This document shows positions 45,366 through 54,351 of a DNA stretch of 64,000 nt, piece after piece. How positions within the stretch are numbered: position 1 is the first letter of the stretch; every line of letters begins with the position of its first letter. This DNA comes from Vibrio gazogenes (GTDB lineage: Bacteria; Pseudomonadota; Gammaproteobacteria; Enterobacterales; Vibrionaceae). Where the stretch lies: NCBI RefSeq assembly GCF_002196515.1, contig NZ_CP018835.1, positions 744,001 to 808,000 on the forward strand, in the 5' to 3' direction. The notes below the pieces were generated by a model, which worked only from the letters and a program-made list of their open reading frames with translations, made no database searches and was not told where the DNA came from. The translations under genes and the position numbers were made by a program.

Positions 45366-46862
45366 TCAATTCTTTTTGGGGTAGAGATAAGATGGCACGC
45401 CTATACTCAGCTTCAGTTCCTCAGTTTTTTGCTTATTCTCCAGAAAATCCCGATCCGATTTATCCAGATCAATAAATTGGGTATAGGCCCGATAGGAGGA
45501 ATCCTGATGAACATCCTTGATAATTTGCTTCTCATTTTCTGAGTTCTCATCAACAAACAATTCAGCCGCAAGAAAGCACGCTAAACTGCTGGTTGGCCCA
45601 AATTGATTATCACTGGTCGTCGTGGCTAAGCGCCGATGACGGAAGGACTCACCCACCATTTTCCAGAGCTTATCGTCCTTCTTCTTGCTGTCGTATGTCT
45701 TATCCATCTTTAGTTTGTAGATCTGGAGATCTGTTCGGGGGGTTCCTGATGGCAGCGCATTCTCTTTTCGCTTAGCAATCAATTTTTTCTTATCAAGATA
45801 TTGCCAGAATGAATTTGAGAGTACCTGCGAGTGACTCAAAACATTTGGGGAATTCTCAAGCAGAGTCTCTGCCAGTATGAGTGTCGACAAACGCCTTTTA
45901 TTCACGCGGGGAATATAGCTGCGGGCAATGTCGTTCAGATAGGTGATATAACCATGAATATTCAGCCGGACCATGCGCTGTTTCGCATTTCTCACCCCAG
46001 TTTTCAAGTCATTCAAATTGGGTTTATAGTTCGCATCATGCGCTGTCTTCTGCTTGGTCACCTCAGCAATTTCTTCAAATACCACAGCATTAATTAACTG
46101 TTCGACAATGGTCATCCGCCAACTTAATATTTCCAGAGGCATCAACAGCCTTTCAAGCGCCGATTCATGTGTTAATGTCTGAAACTTCAACCCGTTGCGG
46201 GTTCGATCTCGCCAAGAGAAAAACGTACTCATTTTGTCTTTAATTTGTCCCAGTAGCGAATTGCTGACCTCACGTTCTATATCAGTATAAGTCGTATCGC
46301 CTATATCACTCAGGAGCTGACGGTAAAAAACATCAAAATCAATATCATTCACGGCTGTCCAAGGTTGGGCATGCCTTGTTTGTACATTACCCGAGCTGCC
46401 ATCGGAAAAATGGACCTCTTTCATCTGTTTATTGAGTTCAAATGGTGAAGAACCATGCGTGTTCAAAACCTCATGTAAAGAGTCAAGAATGATGCCACCA
46501 ATTGACTGAGAGGCCATATTCAACGCTACCTTCAATAAGGTTTCAGTGACATACCAGCCTAATTTCGCGCCAACAGATGCATTAGTCAGGCGAATCTCTC
46601 CGACTTCACTATCAACAATATCGATAATGCATTCAGCTATATACTGTATAAATTCTTTCCGGAGCTGAATGACCTGACTGGTCGTCAGTGATTCAAAAAT
46701 TTCCGGAATTTCCTGATATAACAGAACCCGAATTTTCTTCTGGAGCAATATCTGACTGCTGATTTCATCCATTTCCAGTTCATTTGAAGCAGAAGGAAGC
46801 GGCGCTTTTTGATTGGAAATTTTGCCAAGTGGCTTGTCTTTTGTCATAGGATTACTTTGCAT
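45366..46862 (-). CDS. 498-residue protein of unknown function
   Basis: I do not recognise this protein. It is soluble, mostly helical, with an acidic/Gln-rich N-terminus, a possible amphipathic glycine-containing stretch near residues 95-135 (ASVGAKLGWYVTETLL, SQSIGGIILDSLHEVL) and a basic middle. No signal peptide or clear catalytic motif was seen. GAGGA precedes the ATG by 8 bases. It lies inside the segment bounded by 97-bp direct repeats, on the opposite strand from the next two genes. It could be cargo of the island (toxin, defence or secretion-associated), but that is speculation. Confidence 0.75.
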   Translation of the reverse strand: MQSNPMTKDKPLGKISNQKAPLPSASNELEMDEISSQILLQKKIRVLLYQEIPEIFESLTTSQVIQLRKEFIQYIAECIIDIVDSEVGEIRLTNASVGAKLGWYVTETLLKVALNMASQSIGGIILDSLHEVLNTHGSSPFELNKQMKEVHFSDGSSGNVQTRHAQPWTAVNDIDFDVFYRQLLSDIGDTTYTDIEREVSNSLLGQIKDKMSTFFSWRDRTRNGLKFQTLTHESALERLLMPLEILSWRMTIVEQLINAVVFEEIAEVTKQKTAHDANYKPNLNDLKTGVRNAKQRMVRLNIHGYITYLNDIARSYIPRVNKRRLSTLILAETLLENSPNVLSHSQVLSNSFWQYLDKKKLIAKRKENALPSGTPRTDLQIYKLKMDKTYDSKKKDDKLWKMVGESFRHRRLATTTSDNQFGPTSSLACFLAAELFVDENSENEKQIIKDVHQDSSYRAYTQFIDLDKSDRDFLENKQKTEELKLSIGVPSYLYPKKN

Positions 46863-47479
46863 TTCGGTATCCTCATCCTCACTGATTGATGGTTACTAAT
46901 ATATGAGGAAGTCAAAAACAAAACGCTGGATATCTCATGAGAAAAACGGGTAAATCTCTTCAAGGCTGAATGACATAGATTGGATAATACTCTCTTCGTT
47001 ATCATCCACTCTGGAAAGATATTCGGGATGGTAGTTCAATTATTTTGATGATACTGCTTCTATATGAACAATATTAAATTACAACTATATTTTTAATATG
47101 CAACATTATTTTAATAAACTAGATTCTTATTTTGCAACCTTGTTTGCAGTGAATTGAAATTGATTACTTCGACAGATCGACTGGTTGAAATACAACATTT
47201 ACTTGAGCTGTTTATCTCAGTCCTTTGTATTTTATTCTTATCAAAGATAGCTTTTCTAAGTCATTTAAAGACACTGTTGAAAAAATGGAGTGTCAGTAAT
47301 TATCAATATTTCTATTGAAAAAAATGCATATGATTTCATATATTGTTGCTTGACTGTTTAAAAGAAACATCGATTTTATATATAAAATTATCAAAATTAT
47401 GATATTCAACACTACCCTAAGCTATTGAGTTAGTATAGTATAAGATACTGATTATTAGGATGTAATAAGGTGTCTATAT
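46863..47479. other. AT-rich intergenic region in the island
   Basis: About 617 bp with strong A/T bias and many short A and T tracts, between divergent genes. It must hold promoters for both; I see no frame with a ribosome-binding site, no tRNA and no strong hairpin. The compositional contrast with the core genome supports foreign origin. Confidence 0.5.
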
Positions 47480-47824
47480 ATGAGAAGAATGTTATTGTGT
47501 CTGCCGTTAATGGTTTTTTTATGCGGATGCTCGCCATCAGTTCCAAAGTGTGGGGATACTGAAACAACAGATTTGGTGAAAGAAATTGCAAATGATGAAA
47601 TGGTTAAACAGGTAGGTGCAGAAGTAGCAAAATTATTTTCATATTCTGTTAGTGCTATTAGAACAACAGATGAAGATGATAAAACAGGTATGTTTGAATG
47701 TGCGGCACAACTCGAGATCCATGCGAGTAAAACGGGTGAATCTAATGAGATCCCAATTACTTATACAGTGGAAGTGACCGACAGTGGTGAAGAATTTTAT
47801 GTAAGCGTATATGGGTTAAACTAA
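47480..47824 (+). CDS. small lipoprotein, unknown function
   Basis: A 114-residue protein with lipoprotein signal MRRMLLCLPLMVFLCGC (lipid-modified Cys17). The mature part is acidic with two further Cys (in PKCGDTETTD and MFECAAQLEIH) and beta-type segments at the end (ITYTVEVTDSGEEFYVSVYG). AAGG lies 9 bases before the ATG. It is directly followed by the DUF4234-like gene, so the two form an operon ended by a strong terminator. Confidence 0.75.
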   Translation: MRRMLLCLPLMVFLCGCSPSVPKCGDTETTDLVKEIANDEMVKQVGAEVAKLFSYSVSAIRTTDEDDKTGMFECAAQLEIHASKTGESNEIPITYTVEVTDSGEEFYVSVYGLN

Positions 47825-48274
47825 ATGAAAGCGAATCTATTAAAAAATAAAGTAAATACTAAAACATCAAACTTTGTTCTACTATCAATTGCAACTTTAG
47901 GTATTTACAATGTAATGTGGTTATTTAAAAACAATAGTGTAATGGAAGAAATATTAGAAGATAAGTTCTTTGATTATCGAATTCTAATTGTTTTAGCTGC
48001 TTTTATTGGTTGGTCTTCGGCTTTATCTGCTGAACCTGAGGTATCTGCACTCGGTGGTTTGTTAAGTATTTTATCTTGTATATTCTATGTCGCTTGGGCA
48101 TTTAAAGCTAAAAAAGCCATACAGAAGATGATGTTAAATAATTATAAGATAGATTATTCAATGAACTCATTTTACACTTTATTTTTTAATGTTTATTACA
48201 TCAATTTTTGTATAAATGAGCTTGAAGACGAAGTAGAAAAATCAAATGTCCTTTCTGAAAAATCGACAGCTTAA
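47825..48274 (+). CDS. DUF4234-like membrane protein
   Basis: A 149-residue protein with three to four hydrophobic segments. LLSIATLGIYNVMWLFKNN matches the start of DUF4234-type proteins. Its ATG directly follows the stop of the lipoprotein gene, so translation is probably coupled. The function is unknown. The pairing of a Cys-containing lipoprotein with a small membrane protein suggests an envelope role. Confidence 0.7.
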   Translation: MKANLLKNKVNTKTSNFVLLSIATLGIYNVMWLFKNNSVMEEILEDKFFDYRILIVLAAFIGWSSALSAEPEVSALGGLLSILSCIFYVAWAFKAKKAIQKMMLNNYKIDYSMNSFYTLFFNVYYINFCINELEDEVEKSNVLSEKSTA

Positions 48275-48291
48275 AATTAATAAATGGTTTC

Positions 48292-48326
48292 AAAAGGCTA
48301 CTCATTGGGTAGCCTTTTAATTTTTT
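48292..48326 (+). terminator. Rho-independent terminator after the DUF4234-like gene
   Basis: Stem AAAAGGCTAC / GTAGCCTTTT around a short loop, then AATTTTTT; starts 18 bp after the stop codon. Confidence 0.9.
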
Positions 48327-48399
48327 AGTACAATCTAAAATTGTTTACAATTAACTTTTATGTGGATTTGCAAGATCAAGACTCACCAACCCCACTCTT

Positions 48400-48582
48400 T
48401 TAATCCTCCAACAAATATTCGGCTTCTGAAGCGGTAATCAAATTATGCAGAAAAGTCAGTACATGCCAGAGTTCACAGTAGTCTGTGCTTGGATCGGTAC
48501 ATGAACCTTGCAGGAGCATCAGGTATTCGCGGGCGATAAGGTGTAAAGGCTTATTGATTTGTTGAAGTTCTGAATTCGGCAT
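48400..48582 (-). CDS. 60-residue protein, unknown; intact copy of a repeated gene
   Basis: A small helical protein starting MPNSELQQINKPLHLIAREY and ending EAEYLLED. AGAGAGG lies 4 bases before the ATG. A DNA segment matching its last third occurs again at 57341-57423, where the rest is missing. That the coding sense is conserved between copies (HVLTFLHNLI.(A/S)SE.EY) supports a real gene. The family is not recognised. Confidence 0.6.
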   Translation of the reverse strand: MPNSELQQINKPLHLIAREYLMLLQGSCTDPSTDYCELWHVLTFLHNLITASEAEYLLED

Positions 48583-48597
48583 ATGGCCTCTCTTGGA

Positions 48598-48670
48598 AGT
48601 TAGTATCTGTCATCACCACTAAGAGGTTCGAATCTCTGAAAGTGGTGAGCTGAACAAGGTTCGAACTACC
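48598..48670. repeat. hairpin with tRNA-T-arm-like GGTTCGAA motifs
   Basis: CACCACT and AGTGGTG pair around AAGAGGTTCGAATCTCT, itself a small stem-loop; AAGGTTCGAAC follows near 48657. These resemble tRNA T-arms, but no cloverleaf can be drawn. They may be relics of tRNA-type attachment sequences. Confidence 0.4.
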
Positions 48671-48779
48671 GCACTTCCGAACGGCCAACCAGCGGTTGCC
48701 TTGCCAGCTCACCGTAACTTGAGCGAGCTAAGGCTACACATAAAGCGTATGCGATACAAGGCATTATCTTTATATGCTG

Positions 48780-48922
48780 GAAGTGAATGTGCGGGGTTCG
48801 AATCCCAGCACCGGTTTTGTCGGTGCTTGTAAAGCGTAATCGCTGTGGGGGGTTATAGCGATTGGCAGATTGCTGGATTTTGTGGTGTATCGGAAGGATT
48901 GGTACTTTGGGTGACATAGTGG
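48780..48922 (+). repeat. repeat A, copy 1 (GGGGTTCGAATCCC plus conserved stem)
   Basis: Matches 55315-55461. Shared blocks are AATGTGCGGGGTTCGAATCC, AATCGCT-loop-AGCGATT (a 7-bp stem kept although the loop differs), and GATTGGTACTTTGGGTGACA. Here an extra GCACCG/CGGTGC stem is present. No protein-coding frame is conserved. Confidence 0.7.
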
Positions 48923-49001
48923 TTACTCATTTTTGCGTGTGAGTTCGCGTTTTAGTTCTGATCAAATGGTTTGGGTAGCTATGCTGAAGAGGAATAATAT
49001 C

Positions 49002-49098
49002 GTGCGCATTGGGCTTATCGATTTCTCCACAATTCGATGCTTACGCCCCAGACACTTTTGCCTTGGCCGCAAAAGTGCCCCAAAAGGCCTGTTGATTC
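49002..49098 (+). repeat. 97-bp direct repeat B, copy 2
   Basis: Identical to 45246-45342 but for one base. It lies 80 bp after repeat A copy 1 and 96 bp from the LysR gene, marking the right edge of the accessory island. Confidence 0.9.
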
Positions 49099-49193
49099 GC
49101 GAGCGCTGTCCGGGGCAGCTTTTATGCGCAGTCCCTTGCTCAGAAAAGCTTCAAAAATCGTTTTGGTTTTTGCCCTTGGTTAATCACATCCCC

Positions 49194-50093
49194 TCATTTC
49201 CCCACCTGCCCGGCAATCGTTCTGGCATGTTCAAATAACTCGTTGATATAAGGATGCGGGCTTTTAGAATCGGCCAGTCGGACGAGCACAATTTCCAGCG
49301 GTGCGCTATATTCCGGCCAAATGTGTATCAGTCGGCCGTCATCGATATATTCCCGGGCCACAGAATACGGAATGCAAGCCACGCCGTTACCGTGTATCGC
49401 CATCGGCAACAGAGATTCGGAAATGGTCGATTGGAAAACAACCGAGAGTTTTTTCGCTTGAGGGGTGGCGTTAAAGAGTGGCAAAGACAACTCTAAAAGC
49501 TGAGAAGATGGAGCATAAGTCAAATGTGGAATCGATGCTTCTTCTAACGATTCGAGAGGAAACAAGGCTCCACAAACCCAGACCAGCGCATCATCCGCCA
49601 GTTTTAAGACTTCAAATTCATCAGATTCAAAATAGCGTGCCGCTTGGTCGCTTTGATAAAACAATAAACAATCCGCTCTCTGAGATTGCAATGCCGCTTG
49701 GTACCCCGTCACCGAACGCACACCGGAGTCAATGCTGCTAACCAGCGGCGTCGTCATGTAGCTCAATATTTGCGTAAACCACTGCGGGAAAAAGTTACAA
49801 GCCAAAGTATGCAGAGATGCAAATACCATCGGGTTCGGCTTATTCGCAACCATCTCTTCACAACGCTCTGCCATTTGAACCATTTCTGCGGCTATGGGAT
49901 AAAGTCGCTTCCCTTCGGGTGTTAGCTTGACCGGCGTCCGGCTTCGGTCAAACAACTCAACACGAAGATGTTGTTCTAGCTGCTGAATTCTGCGACTAAA
50001 CGCAGCTTGAGAAGATGCATTTAGCTGAGCTGCCAGTGAAAATTTTTGGCAATCTGCCAATGTAATAAAGTCTTTCAGCCAACGAACATTCAT
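49194..50093 (-). CDS. LysR-family regulator of the aap operon
   Basis: A 299-residue LysR-type regulator with an N-terminal winged helix (WLKDFITLADCQKFSLAAQL, QAAFSRRIQQLEQHLRVELF) and a periplasmic-binding-protein-like effector domain. It is divergent from the amino-acid transporter operon with a 164-bp shared gap, which is the classic layout for LysR control of the neighbour. The inducer is likely an amino acid such as Asn, Asp or Glu; this is inference from context. Confidence 0.88.
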   Translation of the reverse strand: MNVRWLKDFITLADCQKFSLAAQLNASSQAAFSRRIQQLEQHLRVELFDRSRTPVKLTPEGKRLYPIAAEMVQMAERCEEMVANKPNPMVFASLHTLACNFFPQWFTQILSYMTTPLVSSIDSGVRSVTGYQAALQSQRADCLLFYQSDQAARYFESDEFEVLKLADDALVWVCGALFPLESLEEASIPHLTYAPSSQLLELSLPLFNATPQAKKLSVVFQSTISESLLPMAIHGNGVACIPYSVAREYIDDGRLIHIWPEYSAPLEIVLVRLADSKSPHPYINELFEHARTIAGQVGK

Positions 50094-50257
50094 CCTTCAA
50101 ACCCTCTATCCTTACATTATCGAAATTTTGCATAAGTCATGCAAAATACAAGACATCAAATGCTTCCCATCAACATAGATAAACGCATAAATTGTCATCG
50201 AAGGAAAGGTTTTTTGATTAAAAACCCACAAAAATGTAATAAATAAAAGGATTTATT

Positions 50258-51280
50258 ATGAGATTAAAGTCAATAGCAGTTATTGCATATGGATTATTAT
50301 CGGTTGGTTTTTCAGCGGGTAGTTATGCAAATCTTAAAGACGATGTGATTCAACGTGGCACACTAAAGTGTGGTATTTCAAGCGATAAAATGGGTTTCTC
50401 ATATATCAATGACCAAGGTAAATGGTCAGGCATGGATGTGGATTACTGTCGTGCGGTCGCTGCGGCTGTACTCGGTGACCCGAAAAAAGTTGAATACATT
50501 ACTACAACATCGAAAAACCGCTTCACATCGCTGGCTTCCGGTGAAATTGATATCCTGTCCCGTTCGACAACCTGGACCGTTTCTCGCGATGCGAAACTGG
50601 GCGCTGACTTCACCACTGTCTGGTTTTACGACGGCCAAGGTTTCATGACTCGTAAATCCCTCGGTATCAAATCTGCGGCAGAGCTGAATGGCGCAACGTT
50701 TTGTCTGTCCCCCGGGACCACATCTGAACATAACCTTGCAGACTACTTCGGTGCTCGAGGGCTGACTTATCGTTCCGTTGTATTTGAAAAGACAGAAGAG
50801 CTTTACGCGGCCTACCAAAAAGGCCGTTGTGATGCTCTCACCAATGATATCACCGGCCTGGCAGCACGCCGTACCCTATTTAAAGACCCAAGCAAGCATG
50901 TCATTCTCCCTGAAGTTATTTCCAAAGAACCGCTGGGGCCTTACGTCAAACAAGGCGATGACGAATGGCGCGACATTGTCACCATGGTCGGTAACGCACT
51001 TATCGAAGCAGAAGAGTTAAATGTCACACAACAAAATGCGGCCAAGCTGGCGAAGTCATCGCCAAAATCCGTGGTTAAACGCCTGCTCGGTACAGAAGGT
51101 AGCCTTGGTACAGATTTAGGCCTGAAACAAGACTGGGCACTGAAAGCGATTCAAGCCACAGGAAACTACGGTGAAATTTTTGCACGCCATGTCGGTGTTA
51201 ATTCACCCCTGAAATTTGAACGTGGTGCAAATGCTCTGTACACAAATGGCGGCTTAATGTACTCCCCTCCTTTCCGTTAA
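50258..51280 (+). CDS. aapJ: general L-amino-acid ABC transporter, binding protein
   Basis: A 340-residue periplasmic protein (signal MRLKSIAVIAYGLLS... cleaved near SYA|NLK) of SBP family 3, AapJ branch, recognised by length and by RGTLKCGISSDKMGFSYIND, GKWSGMDVDYCRAVAAAVLG and TTSKNRFTSLASGEIDILSR. It captures acidic and other L-amino acids for the AapQM/AapP importer encoded next. An AAAGGA site precedes the ATG. Confidence 0.9.
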   Translation: MRLKSIAVIAYGLLSVGFSAGSYANLKDDVIQRGTLKCGISSDKMGFSYINDQGKWSGMDVDYCRAVAAAVLGDPKKVEYITTTSKNRFTSLASGEIDILSRSTTWTVSRDAKLGADFTTVWFYDGQGFMTRKSLGIKSAAELNGATFCLSPGTTSEHNLADYFGARGLTYRSVVFEKTEELYAAYQKGRCDALTNDITGLAARRTLFKDPSKHVILPEVISKEPLGPYVKQGDDEWRDIVTMVGNALIEAEELNVTQQNAAKLAKSSPKSVVKRLLGTEGSLGTDLGLKQDWALKAIQATGNYGEIFARHVGVNSPLKFERGANALYTNGGLMYSPPFR

Positions 51281-51344
51281 TTCTCTTTAACAGCCAGCCT
51301 GCGGCTTCGTGGGCTGACACTTCATGGACAGGTTGGGATTACAC

Positions 51345-52496
51345 ATGAAATTGACCAAAGGAACCCTGATAGATTGGGGTCAGCAAGCCCTGCTCTTAAT
51401 CACGGTAACGCTCTTATTTTGGTACTTAGGTACCAATGCTGCTGAAAATATTGCCAAACTCGGCATTACCACTGGCTTCGACTTTCTTGATGAGCGTGCA
51501 GGTTACGACATCTCGTTTAGCCTGATTGATTACAGCCAAAATGATACTTATTTAAAGGCCTACTATGTCGGGGTCGCCAACACACTGCTTGTATCATTTT
51601 TAAGCATTATTCTGGCGACAGTGATCGGCTTTATTATCGGCGTTGGTCGCGTATCGAATAACTGGGTGGTCAATCGCCTATGCCGTTCATACGTAGAATT
51701 TATCCGTAACGTGCCTCTCGTGGTTCAACTCGTTTGGTGGTATGCCATATTTCTAAGCTTACCGGCGGTTCGTAACAGTATTCAGCTCGGCGATAATATC
51801 TACCTTTCTAACCGTGGCTTGGCGATTCCTCACTTATCATTCTCTGGCTGGGGAGGATATGTGTTTCTCGCGCTGCTGGTCTCGTGTTGTATCGCCTTTT
51901 GTTATCGCAAAATGGTGATCAAAAAAGTTCAGTGGGTCGGATTTACCCCAGTGTTGTGGCCTCGGCTACTCGCGATCATCGTGTCATTACCCTTGTTGGT
52001 GGTGCTCGTGACTTTGCTCTCGGGTAACTTCGATTACAGCACACCCAAGCTGACCGGATTTAATTTCCAAGGCGGCATGATCGTAATTCCAGAGCTAGTC
52101 GCATTGTGGATTGCACTCTCTGTTTACAGTGCGAGTTACATTGCGGAAATTGTCCGCGGTTGTATTCAGTCAGTCGCCAAAGGTCAGCATGAAGCAGGCA
52201 AAGCACTTGGATTTAACGATTCAGCCATCATGTGGCAGTTGATTGTTCCACAAGCCATTTATCCGATGGTGCCTCAAATCACCAGTGTCTACCTGAACAT
52301 CATTAAGAACTCATCATTAGGGGTCGTCATCGGCTTCATGGAACTGGTGTCTTCTACCGGCGGTACCACCTTAAACAATACCGGTCAGGCCATTGAGTGT
52401 ATTCTCATTGTCATGGGAACGTATTGTGTATTCAGTCTGGTAACCAGCTTATTAATGAACTGGTACAACTCACACGTTGCGGTAGGGAGGAAATAA
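51345..52496 (+). CDS. aapQ: general L-amino-acid ABC transporter permease AapQ
   Basis: A 383-residue inner-membrane permease with an extended N-terminal half, as usual for AapQ. The HisM-type core ANTLLVSFLSIILATVIGFI and the EAA loop GCIQSVAKGQHEAGKALGF are visible. The frame opens at 51324; the ATG at 51345 (MKLTKGTLIDWG) is preferred from spacing to a G-rich stretch, with modest certainty. The gene is 2 bp from aapM. Confidence 0.88.
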   Translation: MKLTKGTLIDWGQQALLLITVTLLFWYLGTNAAENIAKLGITTGFDFLDERAGYDISFSLIDYSQNDTYLKAYYVGVANTLLVSFLSIILATVIGFIIGVGRVSNNWVVNRLCRSYVEFIRNVPLVVQLVWWYAIFLSLPAVRNSIQLGDNIYLSNRGLAIPHLSFSGWGGYVFLALLVSCCIAFCYRKMVIKKVQWVGFTPVLWPRLLAIIVSLPLLVVLVTLLSGNFDYSTPKLTGFNFQGGMIVIPELVALWIALSVYSASYIAEIVRGCIQSVAKGQHEAGKALGFNDSAIMWQLIVPQAIYPMVPQITSVYLNIIKNSSLGVVIGFMELVSSTGGTTLNNTGQAIECILIVMGTYCVFSLVTSLLMNWYNSHVAVGRK

Positions 52497-52498
52497 AC

Positions 52499-53584
52499 AT
52501 GCAGAGTAAAACGACCATGGCATATATTGAGCCTCGCCCAGCGATTGAGATGAAAGCCGGATGGAAAGCGTGGTGTCATCAAAACCTGTTCTCTTCAGTA
52601 TTCAATACTTGTCTAACCGTTATCGGCTTACTGTTTGTGGTGTGGTTGGTCCCGACCCTGCTGAACTGGTTTATTTTTGATGCCACGTTTGTCGGAACAT
52701 CGCAAGCGGACTGTGTCTCTGGTGGTGCCTGCTGGCTCCCCGTGGTAAACCGGATCGAGCTATTCACCTACGGTATGTACCCCGATGCTCAACAATGGCG
52801 CGTCGATGTTGCCTTTGGTTTGGCGGCAATCGCGATACCAATGCTGTACATCAAGCGTTTCAACAAACTCGTGATGCTTTGTTATATCGCGGTGCTGCCG
52901 TTTGCCATGTGGATGTTGCTTAAAGGCGGAACATTCGGTTTAGAGACCATCTCAACCACCAAGTTCGCCGGTATGATGCTGACACTGTTTTTGGCTATTT
53001 TCGGCATGGTGTTCGCCCTTCCGCTTGGCATCTTACTTGCCTTGGGGCGCCGCTCGAAACGTCCGGTGATCCATTGGCTCAGTGTGGCTTATATCGAATT
53101 GGTGCGCTCTGTTCCTGTCATCACCTTGCTGTTTATGGCTTCACTCATGATTCAGTTGTTCTTGCCACCGGGTCAACAGTTCGATGTGTTGCTGCGGGTT
53201 GTCGCCGTTCTGGTTCTGTTCACTGCGGCATATATGGCAGAAACGATTCGTGGCGGGCTGCAGTCGATTCCTCAGGGGCAGTTTGAAGCAGCTCAGGCAC
53301 TTGGTTTCGGTTACTGGAGAATGATGGGACAAATCATTCTGCCGCAAGTGTTGAAAAACTCGATTCCATCATTGCTCAATCACTTTGTCGGTATTTTAAA
53401 AGAGACCACATTGGTGATGATCGTCGGTGTATTAGACATTGTCGGCGTGGCATCCAGTACCCTCTCCAATGCGAAATGGGTCGGATTAGAAAATGAAATG
53501 TACGCATTTCTGGCTGTCTTTTTCTTTATCTGCTGTTTTTCACTGTCTCAATACGCTGCTCATTTAGAACGCCGCTTAAAATAA
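52499..53584 (+). CDS. aapM: general L-amino-acid ABC transporter permease AapM
   Basis: A 361-residue permease. The frame overlaps aapQ from 52397, but the ATG at 52499 has an excellent GGGAGG site at 8 bases, so translation starts two bases after the aapQ stop. The EAA loop reads GGLQSIPQGQFEAAQALGF, and the core ALPLGILLALGRRSKRPVI and VELVRSVPVITLLFMA-type segment (LVRSVPVITLLFMASLM) are characteristic. It pairs with AapQ in the membrane. Confidence 0.9.
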   Translation: MQSKTTMAYIEPRPAIEMKAGWKAWCHQNLFSSVFNTCLTVIGLLFVVWLVPTLLNWFIFDATFVGTSQADCVSGGACWLPVVNRIELFTYGMYPDAQQWRVDVAFGLAAIAIPMLYIKRFNKLVMLCYIAVLPFAMWMLLKGGTFGLETISTTKFAGMMLTLFLAIFGMVFALPLGILLALGRRSKRPVIHWLSVAYIELVRSVPVITLLFMASLMIQLFLPPGQQFDVLLRVVAVLVLFTAAYMAETIRGGLQSIPQGQFEAAQALGFGYWRMMGQIILPQVLKNSIPSLLNHFVGILKETTLVMIVGVLDIVGVASSTLSNAKWVGLENEMYAFLAVFFFICCFSLSQYAAHLERRLK

Positions 53585-53608
53585 TGCCCCTTTAGGAGAA
53601 GTCACTAC

Positions 53609-54343
53609 ATGGAAGTCATCAGCACCAAAAATTTAAATAAGTGGTACGACTCATATCATGCGCTACGCGATATTAATCTCAGCGTGAAAAAAGGTGAGCG
53701 TATCGTTATCTGCGGCCCTTCTGGTTCAGGGAAATCAACGCTTATCCGTTGTATCAACCAGTTAGAAAAACACCAATCCGGTGCGCTCAATGTTTTCGGT
53801 CAGGTCGTCAGTGACACCCCCAAAGAGCTGATCGAACTGCGCAAGCAAGTCGGAATGTGTTTTCAATCGTTCAACCTGTTTCCTCACCTGACCGTTCTGG
53901 AAAACTGTGTATTACCGCAGACTGCAAACTTAGGGACGAAAGAGTCGGTTGCGATTGATAAAGCATTAAGTTTGCTGAAAAAAGTCAAAATCGTCGAGCA
54001 AGCGAACAAATATCCAAGCCAACTCTCCGGAGGGCAGCAGCAACGTGTCGCGATTGCCCGCGCACTTTGTATGAATCCTGAAATCATGCTGTTTGATGAG
54101 CCAACCTCCGCGCTCGACCCGGAAATGATCGCTGAAGTGCTTGATGTCATGACCGATCTTGCCAGCGAAGGAATGACCATGCTGTGCGTGACGCATGAAA
54201 TGGGCTTTGCGCGCAAAGTCGCTGACCGGGTCATCTTTATGGACCAAGGGCAGATCGTTGAAGAAAACAACCCTGAAGCATTTTTCTCTGCGCCCAAATC
54301 ACCTCGTACGCGCGAGTTTCTTAATCAGCTGATCCACCACTAA
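53609..54343 (+). CDS. aapP: general L-amino-acid ABC transporter ATPase AapP
   Basis: A 244-residue ABC ATPase of the polar amino-acid class (GlnQ/HisP/AapP). Walker [11 protein letters not shown], signature [15 protein letters not shown] and Walker [16 protein letters not shown] are all intact, with the His switch in [14 protein letters not shown]. It powers the AapQM permease. An AGGAG site lies before the ATG; the asparaginase gene follows almost at once. Confidence 0.93.
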   Translation: MEVISTKNLNKWYDSYHALRDINLSVKKGERIVICGPSGSGKSTLIRCINQLEKHQSGALNVFGQVVSDTPKELIELRKQVGMCFQSFNLFPHLTVLENCVLPQTANLGTKESVAIDKALSLLKKVKIVEQANKYPSQLSGGQQQRVAIARALCMNPEIMLFDEPTSALDPEMIAEVLDVMTDLASEGMTMLCVTHEMGFARKVADRVIFMDQGQIVEENNPEAFFSAPKSPRTREFLNQLIHH

Positions 54344-54351
54344 GGATGTCT

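Noticed and set aside
45243..45542. 99-codon plus-strand frame over repeat B and the unknown gene
   Set aside because: It runs antisense through the 498-residue gene and lacks a plausible start; the second repeat copy does not keep the same extended frame.
48598..48810. tRNA genes, suggested by GGTTCGAATCC motifs
   Set aside because: Only T-arm-like stem-loops are present; no acceptor, D or anticodon arms can be drawn around them.
45246..49098. Integron cassette array (attC sites)
   Set aside because: Repeats lack the paired core sites of attC, cassette genes lie on both strands, and no integrase is seen.
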